Of a stretch of 64,000 bases of DNA, positions 1 through 7,770 are shown piece after piece (position 1 is the stretch's first letter; every line of letters starts with the position of its first letter). The position numbers were made by a program, and so were the translations under genes. The notes beneath the pieces are model-generated. The model saw nothing but the letters and a program-made list of their open reading frames with translations, was not told the DNA's origin and did no database searches. The stretch lies in the NCBI GenBank assembly GCA_965230515.1, contig OZ246007.1:2294001-2358000 (forward strand). The letters run 5' to 3'. This DNA comes from JAJFKB01 sp965230515. GTDB taxonomy: Bacteria; Pseudomonadota; Gammaproteobacteria; Pseudomonadales; IMCC2047.

Positions 1-15
1 AATGAAAGTTTTCAT
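1..15 (-). CDS. Start of an unidentified gene running off the left edge
   Basis: Only five codons (Met-Lys-Thr-Phe-Ile) are inside the window. The start is supported by a strong GGAGGG ribosome-binding site a few bases upstream, and by its place directly after the stop of the lipoprotein gene on the same strand. It is therefore probably the next gene of that operon. Function cannot be judged. Confidence 0.45.
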
Positions 16-29
16 TGTTTACCCTCCAC

Positions 30-710
30 CTAAAGCAACGTATTAAGTCGAGACTTCGTTTGCGCCTCACCAAGCAACTCAAAATCAATGTCGCCACTGC
101 GCGCACGTTTCAAAATCCCGAGTGAGCCAAGATAGGCTTGTAGCACCTTGTCTTGATCGGGGTGAACGCGCATGATTTTGAGAGTGGTGAGTTTGCTGGC
201 GAGATTTGCCAGCGCTAACTCGCTTGGTACTTCTTGAGGCACTACAACGTCAATCGGGTCATTACCTTGCTGAAACGGCACATGAACCGTAGAGCCAATC
301 CAGTACAAGCGGATGGAATCAGGCTGCGTTAGATTCACGGTTGTTTCAATCTGACCAAACGCCATAACCAAATCCGAAAAGGTCGGTTTAAACACAATCA
401 GATTCGTAACTTCTTTCGCTTGTGAGAGAAGCTGCCCAGCCGTTCCCGACCACGCAATACGGTTAGGTAATGCGCTCAGAATAATGTGAATCTGAGTGTC
501 ACTCGTGGCTTTCCTTCGGGAGAGTGAGGTTAATTGCTGAAGTAAGTGAAGCGCGGTATTCAGCGCTTCCCCTTGATCTTCGCTGGCAATGGTTCCGCCA
601 TTCTCGATGAGCACAAAAATATCTTCATGAGTTTTAGTTTTGGGAGCCTGCGCTTGTTCGCCGCAAGCGGTAATGCAAAGAGTAAGGATAAGAGCGGTTA
701 AATATTTCAT
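30..710 (-). CDS. Predicted lipoprotein of unknown function
   Basis: 226 aa. The N-terminus is a lipoprotein signal: a short basic start, a hydrophobic stretch to about residue 15, and the lipobox I-T-A-C with Cys at about residue 16. The mature protein should be lipid-anchored in an envelope membrane. The body alternates short beta-like and helical stretches (DIFVLIENGG, IHIILSALP, LIVFKP, IRLYWIG). This is loosely like a von Willebrand A-type Rossmann fold, but no convincing metal-site DxSxS is present, so that is only a guess. The gene starts 2 nt after the stop of the upstream membrane-protein gene with a good GAGGAG site, so the two are cotranscribed. I do not recognise the family. Confidence 0.75.
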   Translation of the reverse strand: MKYLTALILTLCITACGEQAQAPKTKTHEDIFVLIENGGTIASEDQGEALNTALHLLQQLTSLSRRKATSDTQIHIILSALPNRIAWSGTAGQLLSQAKEVTNLIVFKPTFSDLVMAFGQIETTVNLTQPDSIRLYWIGSTVHVPFQQGNDPIDVVVPQEVPSELALANLASKLTTLKIMRVHPDQDKVLQAYLGSLGILKRARSGDIDFELLGEAQTKSRLNTLL

Positions 711-712
711 GA

Positions 713-1306
713 CTATTTCTCCTCTGACTTAAGGCTTTGAAAGGCGCGTGTAGTGAACAGCGCGAGGATGATGTTGATGACGGCAATCACGGCGCTCACG
801 CCAATCGCCAGCCCTTTGTTTTGTGCAAGAAATGCCATCACGCCGCTTTCTTGCTGCACCACAAAACCACCTTGAGTGCTTTCTCGTGCAACGAGGGTGT
901 ATAAATTTACGACCTCAAGGCCAATGACCATGATTAAGACCAAGCCAGCGATGCTCGCCAAAATCTGATTTTGCGGGTGAGAAAACCATTCTTGAGGATC
1001 ATCCAAGATATTTTGACGATGCACTTCCGCCCAGATGAAGAGCGGCGTTGCCACCGAAAACGTGGCCAGCAGTATTGAGATGATGTGAGAGGCATTGGCA
1101 TCGGGATCAAGCATGCCAAACATCCCGCCGAGCACAGGAAGCTCTGAAAGGTACGTTTCGTTCATCAAGCCTATCGTTTCGGTGTAGACCGCATAGAACA
1201 TAACGAACATGGCCGCTTCAAGTGAAACGGCAAAGAGGACTTTGACGACTCCTGAAGGGCTAACGGCTTTCACACCGTCAAACGGGGATGGTTTGTCGAA
1301 GTTCAT
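713..1306 (-). CDS. Four-helix membrane protein of unknown function
   Basis: 197 aa with four hydrophobic segments at about residues 20-45, 70-95, 112-137 and 165-187, so an inner-membrane protein with both termini probably cytoplasmic. No motif links it to a known family. Its start codon overlaps the stop of the small gene 1306-1497 by one base (TAATG) and it is followed 2 nt later by the lipoprotein gene. The three form a tightly packed operon, perhaps an envelope-associated complex of the mobile element. Confidence 0.75.
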   Translation of the reverse strand: MNFDKPSPFDGVKAVSPSGVVKVLFAVSLEAAMFVMFYAVYTETIGLMNETYLSELPVLGGMFGMLDPDANASHIISILLATFSVATPLFIWAEVHRQNILDDPQEWFSHPQNQILASIAGLVLIMVIGLEVVNLYTLVARESTQGGFVVQQESGVMAFLAQNKGLAIGVSAVIAVINIILALFTTRAFQSLKSEEK

Positions 1307-1497
1307 TAGTGCACCTCCGAATTCTTACGGCTAAGCGCGTTCACACAGCCAAAAGAGTGACAATAGGCACATTCGCACCTTGCCCACATCTCACAGCGCA
1401 GCAGATCGTCTTGGCTCGGGGGTACAGATAAATCGGATTGGACGGGGTGATCCGCCTCAATTGTGATCTCAATGGATATTTGGATATCATCAGACAT
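1306..1497 (-). CDS. Small cysteine-rich protein
   Basis: 63 aa with an acidic N-terminal half and a C-terminal cluster of five cysteines (C-x6-C-x-C-x2-C-x4-C around residues 35-51), suggestive of a metal-binding knuckle. It is the first visible gene of the operon with the membrane protein and the lipoprotein, and its stop overlaps the next start. It has no family assignment. Small size lowers confidence, but overlap and strand continuity argue that it is translated. Confidence 0.55.
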   Translation of the reverse strand: MSDDIQISIEITIEADHPVQSDLSVPPSQDDLLRCEMWARCECAYCHSFGCVNALSRKNSEVH

Positions 1498-1712
1498 GTA
1501 AAGCCTCCAGCCCCTTTAAGAAGGGGTAATCAATGAACATGGGTTCTAAGAGGCTTTGCGCAAAGCTTGTGAAAACCTTATGTGATCCAGTTAATTTGAG
1601 CAAAAGGAGGACGAAAGAATAATAACTGCGGTGAAGTCCGTAACCCGTTGAATGATATGGAATTATTATCCGTATAATGGAAATTCAAAAGCTGGGAGTT
1701 CGAGGCGTATAA

Positions 1713-2669
1713 ATGGCAAATACCAAAAAACGTTCGGCAAAATCTGAGTTCTGGGAAGCTCATGTTCTTGCTTGGAAGCGTGGCAAGCTAACTCAATCTG
1801 AGTACTGTATACAAAACAAGTTATCAGAATCTTCTTTCTCCAAATGGAAAGCCAAACTACTCCCCAGCCTGCGTGGCGCAAGGAAAACTCGTAAGCCTAA
1901 AAATAAATACTACAAGCATTCCAAACTATCAAATGCCCAAGTCGAGACACTTTTCGCCGCCTTTTTGTGTGATATACCTGTAAAAGATATTGCTAAGAAA
2001 TTAGCCATCAGTGAAGCCTCCGCCTATAAGTACTACGATTTAATACGGCTTGATCTTATCGATGGAGCCCTGAATTATCCGCAATTGTTCTTTGGGGCTG
2101 GAATGCTTTTAACTTTGGGTGCACCTCCCGATGTAGACAAGCTAGCCAAAAGGTTTAAGCATACAAACCCAAGCATTAAAGGTAGAGAAAATCTAATTTA
2201 TCACGCGATTGGTAATGTGCTTATTTGTCACTCGCTTCGAAAATGGTCAATTGCAGAGACCTATTACTTTTGGTTTCAAGGTTTAAGAATGTACTTTCTC
2301 AAGCACTATTCTGAGAACCACGGCTTGGTTGAGGAAGACTGGAACTTTGAACTCGCCATTCAAATGCAAAATGAAGTCCCGATCATGAAGCTGACCGTGA
2401 CGGCATGGTTAGACTGGATAAGAGGCGGAGATAAAGCAGCACAATTTTCAAGTGATGTGTGGGAAGCCATCAGAGATCAGCATGATTATCACACGGATGC
2501 TAAATTTTGGTTTTCGACCATGCTTGAGAACTTAAAGTGGGTGGTGGAGCGAAAGCAGAGTTCAAAGAGAAACACCTATTGGGATTTTTTCAAGCCCAAC
2601 AAGGCTGACTTTCTTGAGGTAAATGAGCGCATTCACAAATATCTACAAAACAAAGAAAATACTACCTGA
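1713..2669 (+). CDS. Orphan protein with two N-terminal DNA-binding-like segments
   Basis: 318 aa. Residues about 12-50 (FWEAHVLAWKRGKLTQSEYC onward) resemble the helix-turn-helix of IS66-type accessory proteins. Residues about 75-110 (PVKDIAKKLAISEASAYKYY) form a second resolvase/transposase-like helix-turn-helix. The remaining 200 residues are rich in Trp, Tyr and Phe and match nothing I recognise. There are no DDE or serine-recombinase catalytic motifs, so it is not an obvious transposase. It stands alone on the plus strand, converging with the 86-aa gene two bases downstream. It may be a regulator or a domesticated mobile-element protein. The start at ATG 1713 precedes the first domain directly. 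Confidence 0.7.
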   Translation: MANTKKRSAKSEFWEAHVLAWKRGKLTQSEYCIQNKLSESSFSKWKAKLLPSLRGARKTRKPKNKYYKHSKLSNAQVETLFAAFLCDIPVKDIAKKLAISEASAYKYYDLIRLDLIDGALNYPQLFFGAGMLLTLGAPPDVDKLAKRFKHTNPSIKGRENLIYHAIGNVLICHSLRKWSIAETYYFWFQGLRMYFLKHYSENHGLVEEDWNFELAIQMQNEVPIMKLTVTAWLDWIRGGDKAAQFSSDVWEAIRDQHDYHTDAKFWFSTMLENLKWVVERKQSSKRNTYWDFFKPNKADFLEVNERIHKYLQNKENTT

Positions 2670-2671
2670 GC

Positions 2672-2932
2672 CTATATATCAAGATCAGGTAAGTCATTTA
2701 ACCAGCTTGGTGGTACGTCATCACTGGTCGGTGTATCGTTATCAAACAACGCTTTCCGAATATCTTTTTCTGGTATGTCTGTTTGAGAGAGTTGTTCTTT
2801 CAAAACCTTATCAAAAGGCTCCTGAGGGGGCGCTATATCATCAGAGGCGTTTATTTGCTCTTCTAATTCATCAGCAGTAACATTTTGAAATGTCATGCCC
2901 ACTTCTGGGGTGTTGTTTTTATTGTCGGTCAT
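2672..2932 (-). CDS. Small acidic hypothetical protein
   Basis: 86 aa, strongly acidic and Pro/Asp-rich with no transmembrane or Cys motifs, likely largely disordered. A GGAAGG ribosome-binding site lies about 11 nt before ATG 2932. It sits between the convergent 318-aa gene and the integrase gene, on the integrase strand and 65 bp upstream of the integrase stop. Function unknown. It could be a small element-encoded modulator, but nothing in the sequence shows that. Confidence 0.55.
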   Translation of the reverse strand: MTDNKNNTPEVGMTFQNVTADELEEQINASDDIAPPQEPFDKVLKEQLSQTDIPEKDIRKALFDNDTPTSDDVPPSWLNDLPDLDI

Positions 2933-2997
2933 CCATAGCCTGCCTTCCTAAACTATGGATATCAGAAAAACTTTAAAATTTTCAATAAAAATCGTAA

Positions 2998-4281
2998 TTA
3001 GACGCTAAAAGCGATTTTCCTAAGCCATTCATGCTTTTTCTCAAGCATATGGCCACGGCCATATTTCGGCCCCGATTTCTTGTGCCCCATAAGTTCGTCG
3101 ATGACTTCCTCTGGCGCGCCTGCGTCGCGGAGGCGGTCTTTAAAGGTATGGCGCAACGAATAGAGGGAGTGATTTGGTGTTGGCTTTAAATCGTTTTCAC
3201 GCAAATATTTATTGATGGTCGTGGAGGCGGTATCGGCAGTGCGGTAATGGTTAAATCCATTCGGTAGTTGCTGGAAGGCATGAAGCGCTGCGCCTACGAG
3301 CGGAATTTTTCGCTCAGAGGTAAGCGTTTTGAGCGCTTTGTTTTCACGCGCGCGAATCCAGATATAGGGGATAGGCTCTTCCAGAACGATATCTTCTTCA
3401 GTCAGGCCGATAAGCTCAGATTCACGCGCGCCAGTATCGGCCATGGCAAATACTAAAAGCCTCGCTTCATCATTCAATCCATTCAGACCGTGCTTGAAAA
3501 GTAGGACATCTTGAACATAGCTGGCTTCAAAAGGAGGCCTTGATTGCTCCAGTTCCTTAAGGCGTATTTTTGAAAACAGCACATCAAAGTCGGTCGCCAC
3601 TTCATATTGAAGCCCGACCACCTGAAGCATGTCTTTCACATACATCATATTTTTATTGGCAGTCGCGGCCACGACTTCGCCTTTTTCAATGCGATCCATC
3701 CACCATTGCCGGAACTGTAAAATATCAGATCGGGCAATGGCTTTAAGAGGCTTATCACCGATAGCGCTGATAAAGTAATTGATGGCAGCAAGGCGCGGAT
3801 TTTTCCATTTGCGGATTTGATGCTCGGACTTATTAGTGAGCCTGTCGCGGCATAGCGGCCAGTATTTATCCGCGCAAGTGCTTAAAGGAAGCTCTGGCAC
3901 ATCCGTGCCGCCAAGCACGGAAGATACCGTTTCAGGTTGTTCTATGGCCTTGTTTGCCGTCTTCAGGCGCTCAACAATTTCTTCTAACGGCTCTTTGGCA
4001 ATTTCAACGGCATTCTTATAGGCAAAGCCATGGGCTTTTGCGAGCTTGATAGCGGTGCGATATTCAGCTTCAGGATCAGCTTTTCCATTACCTTTAATCA
4101 GGCTGCGCCAATAATCTTCGATATAGTCGTTATAGATAGCAGCTTTTCGGATGGCCTCTTTTTCATCTTTGGTGCTCAAAGATATTTTGATGATGGCGCG
4201 CTTATCGTAGTCGGAGACGTATTCAGGAACGCGCCTGCGATAATAAAAATTCTTCCCTCTGCAAAATACATAGTTCGCCAT
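2998..4281 (-). CDS. Tyrosine recombinase / site-specific integrase
   Basis: 427 aa, the size of phage- and island-type integrases. The N-terminus (YVFCRGKNFYYRRRVPEYV, residues 4-22) is the arm-binding segment common in this family. A SAM-like core-binding region covers about residues 135-235, and the catalytic domain about 250-420. Catalytic residues are visible: Arg in GARESEL, the SLRHT box, the GHKK histidine and the tyrosine in KYGRG. It cuts and rejoins DNA at the att core through a 3'-phosphotyrosine. The gene reads away from a cluster of 9-bp repeats and a tRNA-3'-end-like core just upstream, the expected layout of int beside its attachment site. It is the likely mobility function of the island, or of a neighbouring tandem element. 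Confidence 0.92.
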   Translation of the reverse strand: MANYVFCRGKNFYYRRRVPEYVSDYDKRAIIKISLSTKDEKEAIRKAAIYNDYIEDYWRSLIKGNGKADPEAEYRTAIKLAKAHGFAYKNAVEIAKEPLEEIVERLKTANKAIEQPETVSSVLGGTDVPELPLSTCADKYWPLCRDRLTNKSEHQIRKWKNPRLAAINYFISAIGDKPLKAIARSDILQFRQWWMDRIEKGEVVAATANKNMMYVKDMLQVVGLQYEVATDFDVLFSKIRLKELEQSRPPFEASYVQDVLLFKHGLNGLNDEARLLVFAMADTGARESELIGLTEEDIVLEEPIPYIWIRARENKALKTLTSERKIPLVGAALHAFQQLPNGFNHYRTADTASTTINKYLRENDLKPTPNHSLYSLRHTFKDRLRDAGAPEEVIDELMGHKKSGPKYGRGHMLEKKHEWLRKIAFSV

Positions 4282-4284
4282 CCA

Positions 4285-4548
4285 TGTGTCCCAATTTGTA
4301 GCCCACTTTGTGTACCATTTTTAGGTAAAGCAAAAATGTGCCTTGGTCAATTGAAAAACAAATTTCAATCAATACAACATGTTAGCGGGAAAATAGTTAA
4401 GGTTATGTAAATGAAATGGTGGAGGGGGCAGGATTCGATTTGAAAATTTTGATCTCTAATTATTATTCTATTTCAGTGCTTTAGATATCTATTAGAAATT
4501 ACTACTATAAAAATTTGTGTCCCAGTATGTGTACCATTTTGTGTCCCA
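4285..4548. repeat. Five copies of a TGTGTNCCA repeat, candidate integrase arm sites
   Basis: TGTGT(C/A)CCA occurs at 4285-4293, 4309-4317, 4516-4524, 4528-4536 and 4540-4548, all in the same orientation, in two clusters. The core-like tRNA-end sequence (4417-4438) lies between the clusters. Closely spaced same-direction repeats upstream of int are typical of the arm-type sites bound by the integrase N-terminal domain. Seen directly: the copies and their spacing. Inferred: integrase binding. Confidence 0.6.
4417..4438 (-). other. tRNA 3'-end-like sequence, candidate attachment core
   Basis: Read on the minus strand, this 22-bp block looks like the end of a tRNA gene: T-loop TCGAAT, then the 3' strands of the T and acceptor stems, then ACCA. 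No tRNA body lies to its right, where the 5' part should be. It is therefore a fragment of the kind left as the duplicated 3' end when an island integrates into a tRNA gene. The intact tRNA copy is not visible in the window. Confidence 0.6.
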
Positions 4549-4552
4549 GTTT

Positions 4553-4756
4553 TTAGCGGTCTGTAGGTTCGAATCCCGTGTGCTTTTCTGCAATTTTTAT
4601 AGCACGGTTTAAGGTTTTAACTTTATCTTTTCTGCTCTGGTATTCTTTTTCAAGGCGCTCGAATATCGGCAGGTATTTATCGCCATATCGTGCCACAATT
4701 TTTGCAGCCTGATGATACGCTCTTTTAATTTGTGCCAAGCTTAATTGATCACTCAT
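4553..4756 (-). CDS. Small helical hypothetical protein near int
   Basis: 67 aa from ATG 4756, chosen over the 82-aa reading because the extra upstream residues lie inside the preceding gene. The protein is basic and largely helical (LSLAQIKRAYHQAAKIVARY, then Lys/Glu-rich heptads). It overlaps the upstream AlpA-like gene by 8 nt, so translation is probably coupled. Its last codons (HTGFEPTDR) are encoded by DNA that itself resembles a tRNA T-arm (GGTTCGAATCC at 4566-4576). This raises the possibility that the C-terminus was replaced by recombination. Function unknown. Confidence 0.6.
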   Translation of the reverse strand: MSDQLSLAQIKRAYHQAAKIVARYGDKYLPIFERLEKEYQSRKDKVKTLNRAIKIAEKHTGFEPTDR

Positions 4757-5033
4757 GCAGCCCCCTCTGGTGATAGAGGTGTGGGCACTTAATCCACTCA
4801 TGTAAATCTTTCAGGTAAAACGCCTCGCGAATACGCTTACCTGTTGAAGATAATGTTCTGGGTTTAGGGAAGGTGCCGCAATCAATGCGTCTTAGTATTT
4901 CGTGTTTCGGTATGCCGCATAAGCGAGCGGCAAGCTTGAGCGGGATAAGCGCATTGCTCTGGATCATAAGCGCCGCTGTTACCTGCGCTTCAAAGTCTGC
5001 TTTAATGCTTTTGCCATTTAATAACTCATCCAT
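4749..5033 (-). CDS. AlpA/MerR-like helix-turn-helix regulator
   Basis: 94 aa from ATG 5033; a longer start at 5078 is possible. The segment around PLKLAARLCGIPKHEILRRI followed by GTFPKPR and a final LKDLHEWI matches the winged helix-turn-helix layout of AlpA and excisionase proteins: recognition helix, then a wing with a K/R-P motif, then a W-I helix. Such small proteins regulate int or act as excision directionality factors. Its position between int and the accessory cargo, overlapping the next small gene by 8 nt, fits that role. Confidence 0.7.
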   Translation of the reverse strand: MDELLNGKSIKADFEAQVTAALMIQSNALIPLKLAARLCGIPKHEILRRIDCGTFPKPRTLSSTGKRIREAFYLKDLHEWIKCPHLYHQRGLHE

Positions 5034-5196
5034 GGGGCTTTCCTTTTCAAAGGAAGCGGTAACAGCCATATGCTGCATCGCTTCCTTGCACCCATGTTTG
5101 AAAATTAGCTACGCGCCTGTTGGTAACAGGTAATCGCTTTCTCAGAATTAAGCCACGTATCTATTAATATCATACGTGGTGTATCTTAATTATTCG

Positions 5197-6753
5197 TTAA
5201 TCGCTCGGAATTGAAGGCTCTGCTTTACCGTCCAGTGCAGCTTGAACAAGTGAACCCAAGAATTTTGTAAAAGGCTCTATGTTTTGATTTGTGCTCGCTT
5301 CTTCCAAAGCAGCCATGTAGTCATTGCGCTTTTCCAGCGGCACAATCGTCCAAGGGTAGCCGCCGCTTGCCAGCATGGCATTCATCAAAAAACGCCCTGT
5401 ACGACCATTACCATCCATATAGGGATGAATATAAACAAAGATAAAATGCCCCAGCACAACGCGCACCGCGGCATTTTCTTCGGCTTGCAGCAACTCAAAA
5501 AACGCTGGCATAGCATCGCGCACAGCCTCTCTGCTTGGCGGCGTGTGCATGGAGCGACGGATAAAAACGGGCGCATTCCGATAACCAGCAAGGTCAGCAG
5601 GCTTGTGAATACCAGCCGTCACTCCCGGCGCAAACATTTCGCGATACCATACGCGATGATCGTTATCGACGACTTCCCCTGCATTATGCCCATCAAGTAT
5701 TTGCTCGATGCTCTTGCGCACGGCTTGGTAAGCCTGCCAATAGCCCCTAGCCGCTAGGGCATTCAGCCGCTCTTTATCATCGGCATTTTGTTCTGGGTTC
5801 CAGTCTCCAGTGCGAACGCGATTGATCAACTCAGGCGTTACACGATATCCCTCAATTGAAAGCGAGTGATAGGCATCGGTCACATACACATCTTCAACAT
5901 GCTGCATGTATGCGGTTTTATCGACTGTTTGCGAAGGTGATGCAGGAAAGTGCGTTATCACGGTTTCCCTCATATCCTGCCACATAAGCCGAATACGATT
6001 GACGTATGGGAATTGCTCGCGTCGTGAGAAGCTTAGGCTGGATTGTTGCTCAAACGGGTCAGTTTCGCGCAAGTCATACCCAGCCGCGCGCATTGTGCCC
6101 ATAATATCGTCAGCAATTTGAGCGCGGCCAATATTCCTGAATGCCCCCGCCAAGCGGCCAGCAATAGAGCTATGCCCTCCCTCTAGCAATTGCTCCAAGA
6201 CTTCAGAGGCATCACTGACCATGGATAATGCCGCGCGCATATCGGTTGGGTTTTGAGTAAAGCTTTGCTTGCTACAGGCAATCAAAGCAGCAGGAAGGTT
6301 GTATATGCGCAGACCGTTTTTGGTTGTCACCTGAGCAGGTTCAGGGAGCGCAGCGCGAATATCTAATAGTGACGTGCCATGAGGTAATTCTGTTACATTG
6401 TTCCGTGCCTTGGTGGCTCGAACTAATAGCTGTCTGGGTACGGTCATATTCTCGGTATGGAGCGCGATAGATTGCTCAGGTGATAAGCACCAGTCGTCGC
6501 CTTTTAGGTGATTAAGGTAGGCTGCACAAAACTGCCAGAAGGACGCATACCAAGCCGTACTTTCCCCACGTGTTTCATCGGGGCGTGCTGGTACATACCA
6601 GCCCTTGATAACTTCCTCAAGGAAGCCATTTTGAACGAGGCGTTCACGATGAGTGCGCGAGAGATCGGCAGAGCGTATGGCAACTGAGCCATTTGTCTGA
6701 AGGTCGTGAAGGGCTTCTAATGCATCAGCCAGTTTTTCGGAAGGGGTCGCCAT
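5197..6753 (-). CDS. AbiEi-like domain fused to Fic AMP-transferase domain
   Basis: 518 aa. The Fic core is unambiguous: HPYMDGNGRTGR around residue 443 contains every catalytic position of the HxFx(D/E)GNGRxxR motif. Fic enzymes use ATP to AMPylate a protein hydroxyl. An upstream SLSIEG sequence fits the inhibitory (S/T)xxxE(G/N) helix of class II Fic proteins, so activity is probably self-restrained. Residues about 1-200 (RSADLSRTHRERLVQNGFLE, later GWYVPARP) resemble the winged-helix AbiEi antitoxin family of type IV toxin-antitoxin systems. The protein may therefore bind DNA as well as modify a target. Four 24-bp repeats lie directly before its start and an XRE regulator gene lies upstream on the same strand. 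Confidence 0.85.
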   Translation of the reverse strand: MATPSEKLADALEALHDLQTNGSVAIRSADLSRTHRERLVQNGFLEEVIKGWYVPARPDETRGESTAWYASFWQFCAAYLNHLKGDDWCLSPEQSIALHTENMTVPRQLLVRATKARNNVTELPHGTSLLDIRAALPEPAQVTTKNGLRIYNLPAALIACSKQSFTQNPTDMRAALSMVSDASEVLEQLLEGGHSSIAGRLAGAFRNIGRAQIADDIMGTMRAAGYDLRETDPFEQQSSLSFSRREQFPYVNRIRLMWQDMRETVITHFPASPSQTVDKTAYMQHVEDVYVTDAYHSLSIEGYRVTPELINRVRTGDWNPEQNADDKERLNALAARGYWQAYQAVRKSIEQILDGHNAGEVVDNDHRVWYREMFAPGVTAGIHKPADLAGYRNAPVFIRRSMHTPPSREAVRDAMPAFFELLQAEENAAVRVVLGHFIFVYIHPYMDGNGRTGRFLMNAMLASGGYPWTIVPLEKRNDYMAALEEASTNQNIEPFTKFLGSLVQAALDGKAEPSIPSD

Positions 6754-6759
6754 GGTGGT

Positions 6760-6848
6760 TCTTCTCGCTTATCGTGCGTATCCATTATTCGCTTATTGTG
6801 TTGTACCATTATTCGCTTATTGTGTCGAGCGATAATTCGCTTATTGTG
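6760..6848. repeat. Four-copy 24-bp-period repeat upstream of fic
   Basis: A 17-bp unit (ATTATTCGCTTATTGTG on the plus strand) starts at 6784, 6808 and 6832, with a degenerate copy at 6760, giving an exact 24-bp period. The array ends 7 bp before the fic start codon. Regular spacing next to a gene whose product has an AbiEi-like winged helix suggests an operator array for autoregulation. Periodicity is seen directly; binding is inferred. Confidence 0.7.
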
Positions 6849-6894
6849 CATAAATGGTGTAAGCAGTTGAGGTTTTAGAAGCTACATTTGCCCA

Positions 6895-7215
6895 TTATTC
6901 GGTGTCCCCTAGTAAGCCTTGCCATGGGTCTTCATCCAGAGGCTTCTTGTTTTGAGTATCGGCGGAGGTCGTTGTGTTGTCGTCTAATACTGCCAATACG
7001 GTGGCCAGTTTCTCTTGTGGAATGAACAGCAGTTCGCTCTTGAGCCCCTTTGCGATCAACTCAAGGGTATCTAGCCTTGGATTGCCTTTGGATTCCAGTC
7101 GCTGATATTGCTGGCGCGACATTCCAACGCGCATCATCATATCGTGCTGTTTGAGCGCCAGCTCTAATCGGCGTTTTTTGATTTGTTTGAGTAGTGAATT
7201 CATATTGAAACTCAT
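6895..7215 (-). CDS. XRE-family helix-turn-helix transcriptional regulator
   Basis: 106 aa; a start at ATG 7203 (MNSLL) is equally possible. Residues about 9-62 form a Cro/CI-type five-helix domain: LALKQHDMMMRVGMSRQQYQ gives helices 2-3, followed by RLESKGNPRLDTLELIAKGL. The C-terminal 40 residues are polar and probably flexible. Operator-like sequences containing GCAAC and GTTGC lie at 7267-7282 and over the start codon itself, pointing to autorepression. It is upstream of and parallel to the Fic gene, separated by the repeat array, and could serve as the regulator of that module. No toxin partner of HipA or RelE type is adjacent. Confidence 0.8.
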   Translation of the reverse strand: MSFNMNSLLKQIKKRRLELALKQHDMMMRVGMSRQQYQRLESKGNPRLDTLELIAKGLKSELLFIPQEKLATVLAVLDDNTTTSADTQNKKPLDEDPWQGLLGDTE

Positions 7216-7266
7216 ATGTTGCTATTTCTTGATTAAGAAGCATATTGGTTTCTTTTTTAGGCTTGG

Positions 7267-7282
7267 GCAACATATAAGTTGC
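7267..7282. promoter_or_regulatory. Inverted repeat GCAAC-N6-GTTGC, candidate XRE operator
   Basis: A perfect 5-bp inverted repeat with an ATATAA centre. A related half (CATATGTTGCTATT) overlaps the XRE start codon at 7213-7226, and both are followed by GCTATT. Two similar dyads in a divergent promoter region next to an XRE gene are typical of its own operators. Confidence 0.5.
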
Positions 7283-7385
7283 TATTCGGGCGATAACATG
7301 GCTATCAATCGCCTGATTTTCTCTTCATAAAAGTTCTTTACAAGAACGCTTTTCTTGCTACTGATAGATGAGAAAGTGAGGAAGA

Positions 7386-7766
7386 ATGAAGCCCAGCTAT
7401 AAGAAAATTGGTTTGTTCGTTTTGATCGGCATCGTCTCTTGGGGCATATACGAATACTTTAGACTCGGCTTGCATACTCTCCCAGATATGCCTGATGGAG
7501 CATGGGTCATGGTTTCAAAAGCCGGAACCCGCGCAATCGTTGTCGATATTCCAGACGAAAGGCTTGAACGCAATTATTTCCTAATTCCGACCGCAGAAAC
7601 CCCTGAGTGGTTTAAAGATGCATGGTCATTTTGCGAGCAGGCAACAGATGAGCAAAAAGAGCTTAACCCACCTGATCGTGGAATGAGGCTGGAAGGGTTT
7701 TGTTCAATCAATGCGGATGGTGAAACAATCTACACGGCTGTTTTGCAATCCGCTCCAAGGTTATAA
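7386..7766 (+). CDS. Small membrane-anchored hypothetical protein
   Basis: 126 aa. A single hydrophobic segment at residues about 8-24 (IGLFVLIGIVSWGIYEYF) follows a basic N-terminus, so the protein is an N-in/C-out anchored or secreted small domain. The rest is soluble with two cysteines (about residues 83 and 106) that could pair outside the cytoplasm. It is transcribed divergently from the XRE gene and faces the hairpin-rich region immediately after its stop. I do not recognise it. Confidence 0.6.
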   Translation: MKPSYKKIGLFVLIGIVSWGIYEYFRLGLHTLPDMPDGAWVMVSKAGTRAIVVDIPDERLERNYFLIPTAETPEWFKDAWSFCEQATDEQKELNPPDRGMRLEGFCSINADGETIYTAVLQSAPRL

Positions 7767-7770
7767 GCCC

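Noticed and set aside
4566..4576. Possible tRNA T-arm GGTTCGAATCC
   Set aside because: No cloverleaf can be built around it, and it lies within the end of a small coding sequence; kept only as a side note to the att finding.
6760..6848. CRISPR-like array
   Set aside because: Seventeen-base units with 7-bp spacers are far too short for a CRISPR array, and no cas genes are present.
6693..6878. Plus-strand ORF with repeated YSLIV peptide
   Set aside because: The peptide repeat merely reflects the 24-bp DNA array; no ribosome-binding site, and it overlaps the Fic start.
7061..7273. 70-aa ORF overlapping the XRE gene in another frame
   Set aside because: It covers the XRE coding sequence and its operators and shows no protein-like pattern.
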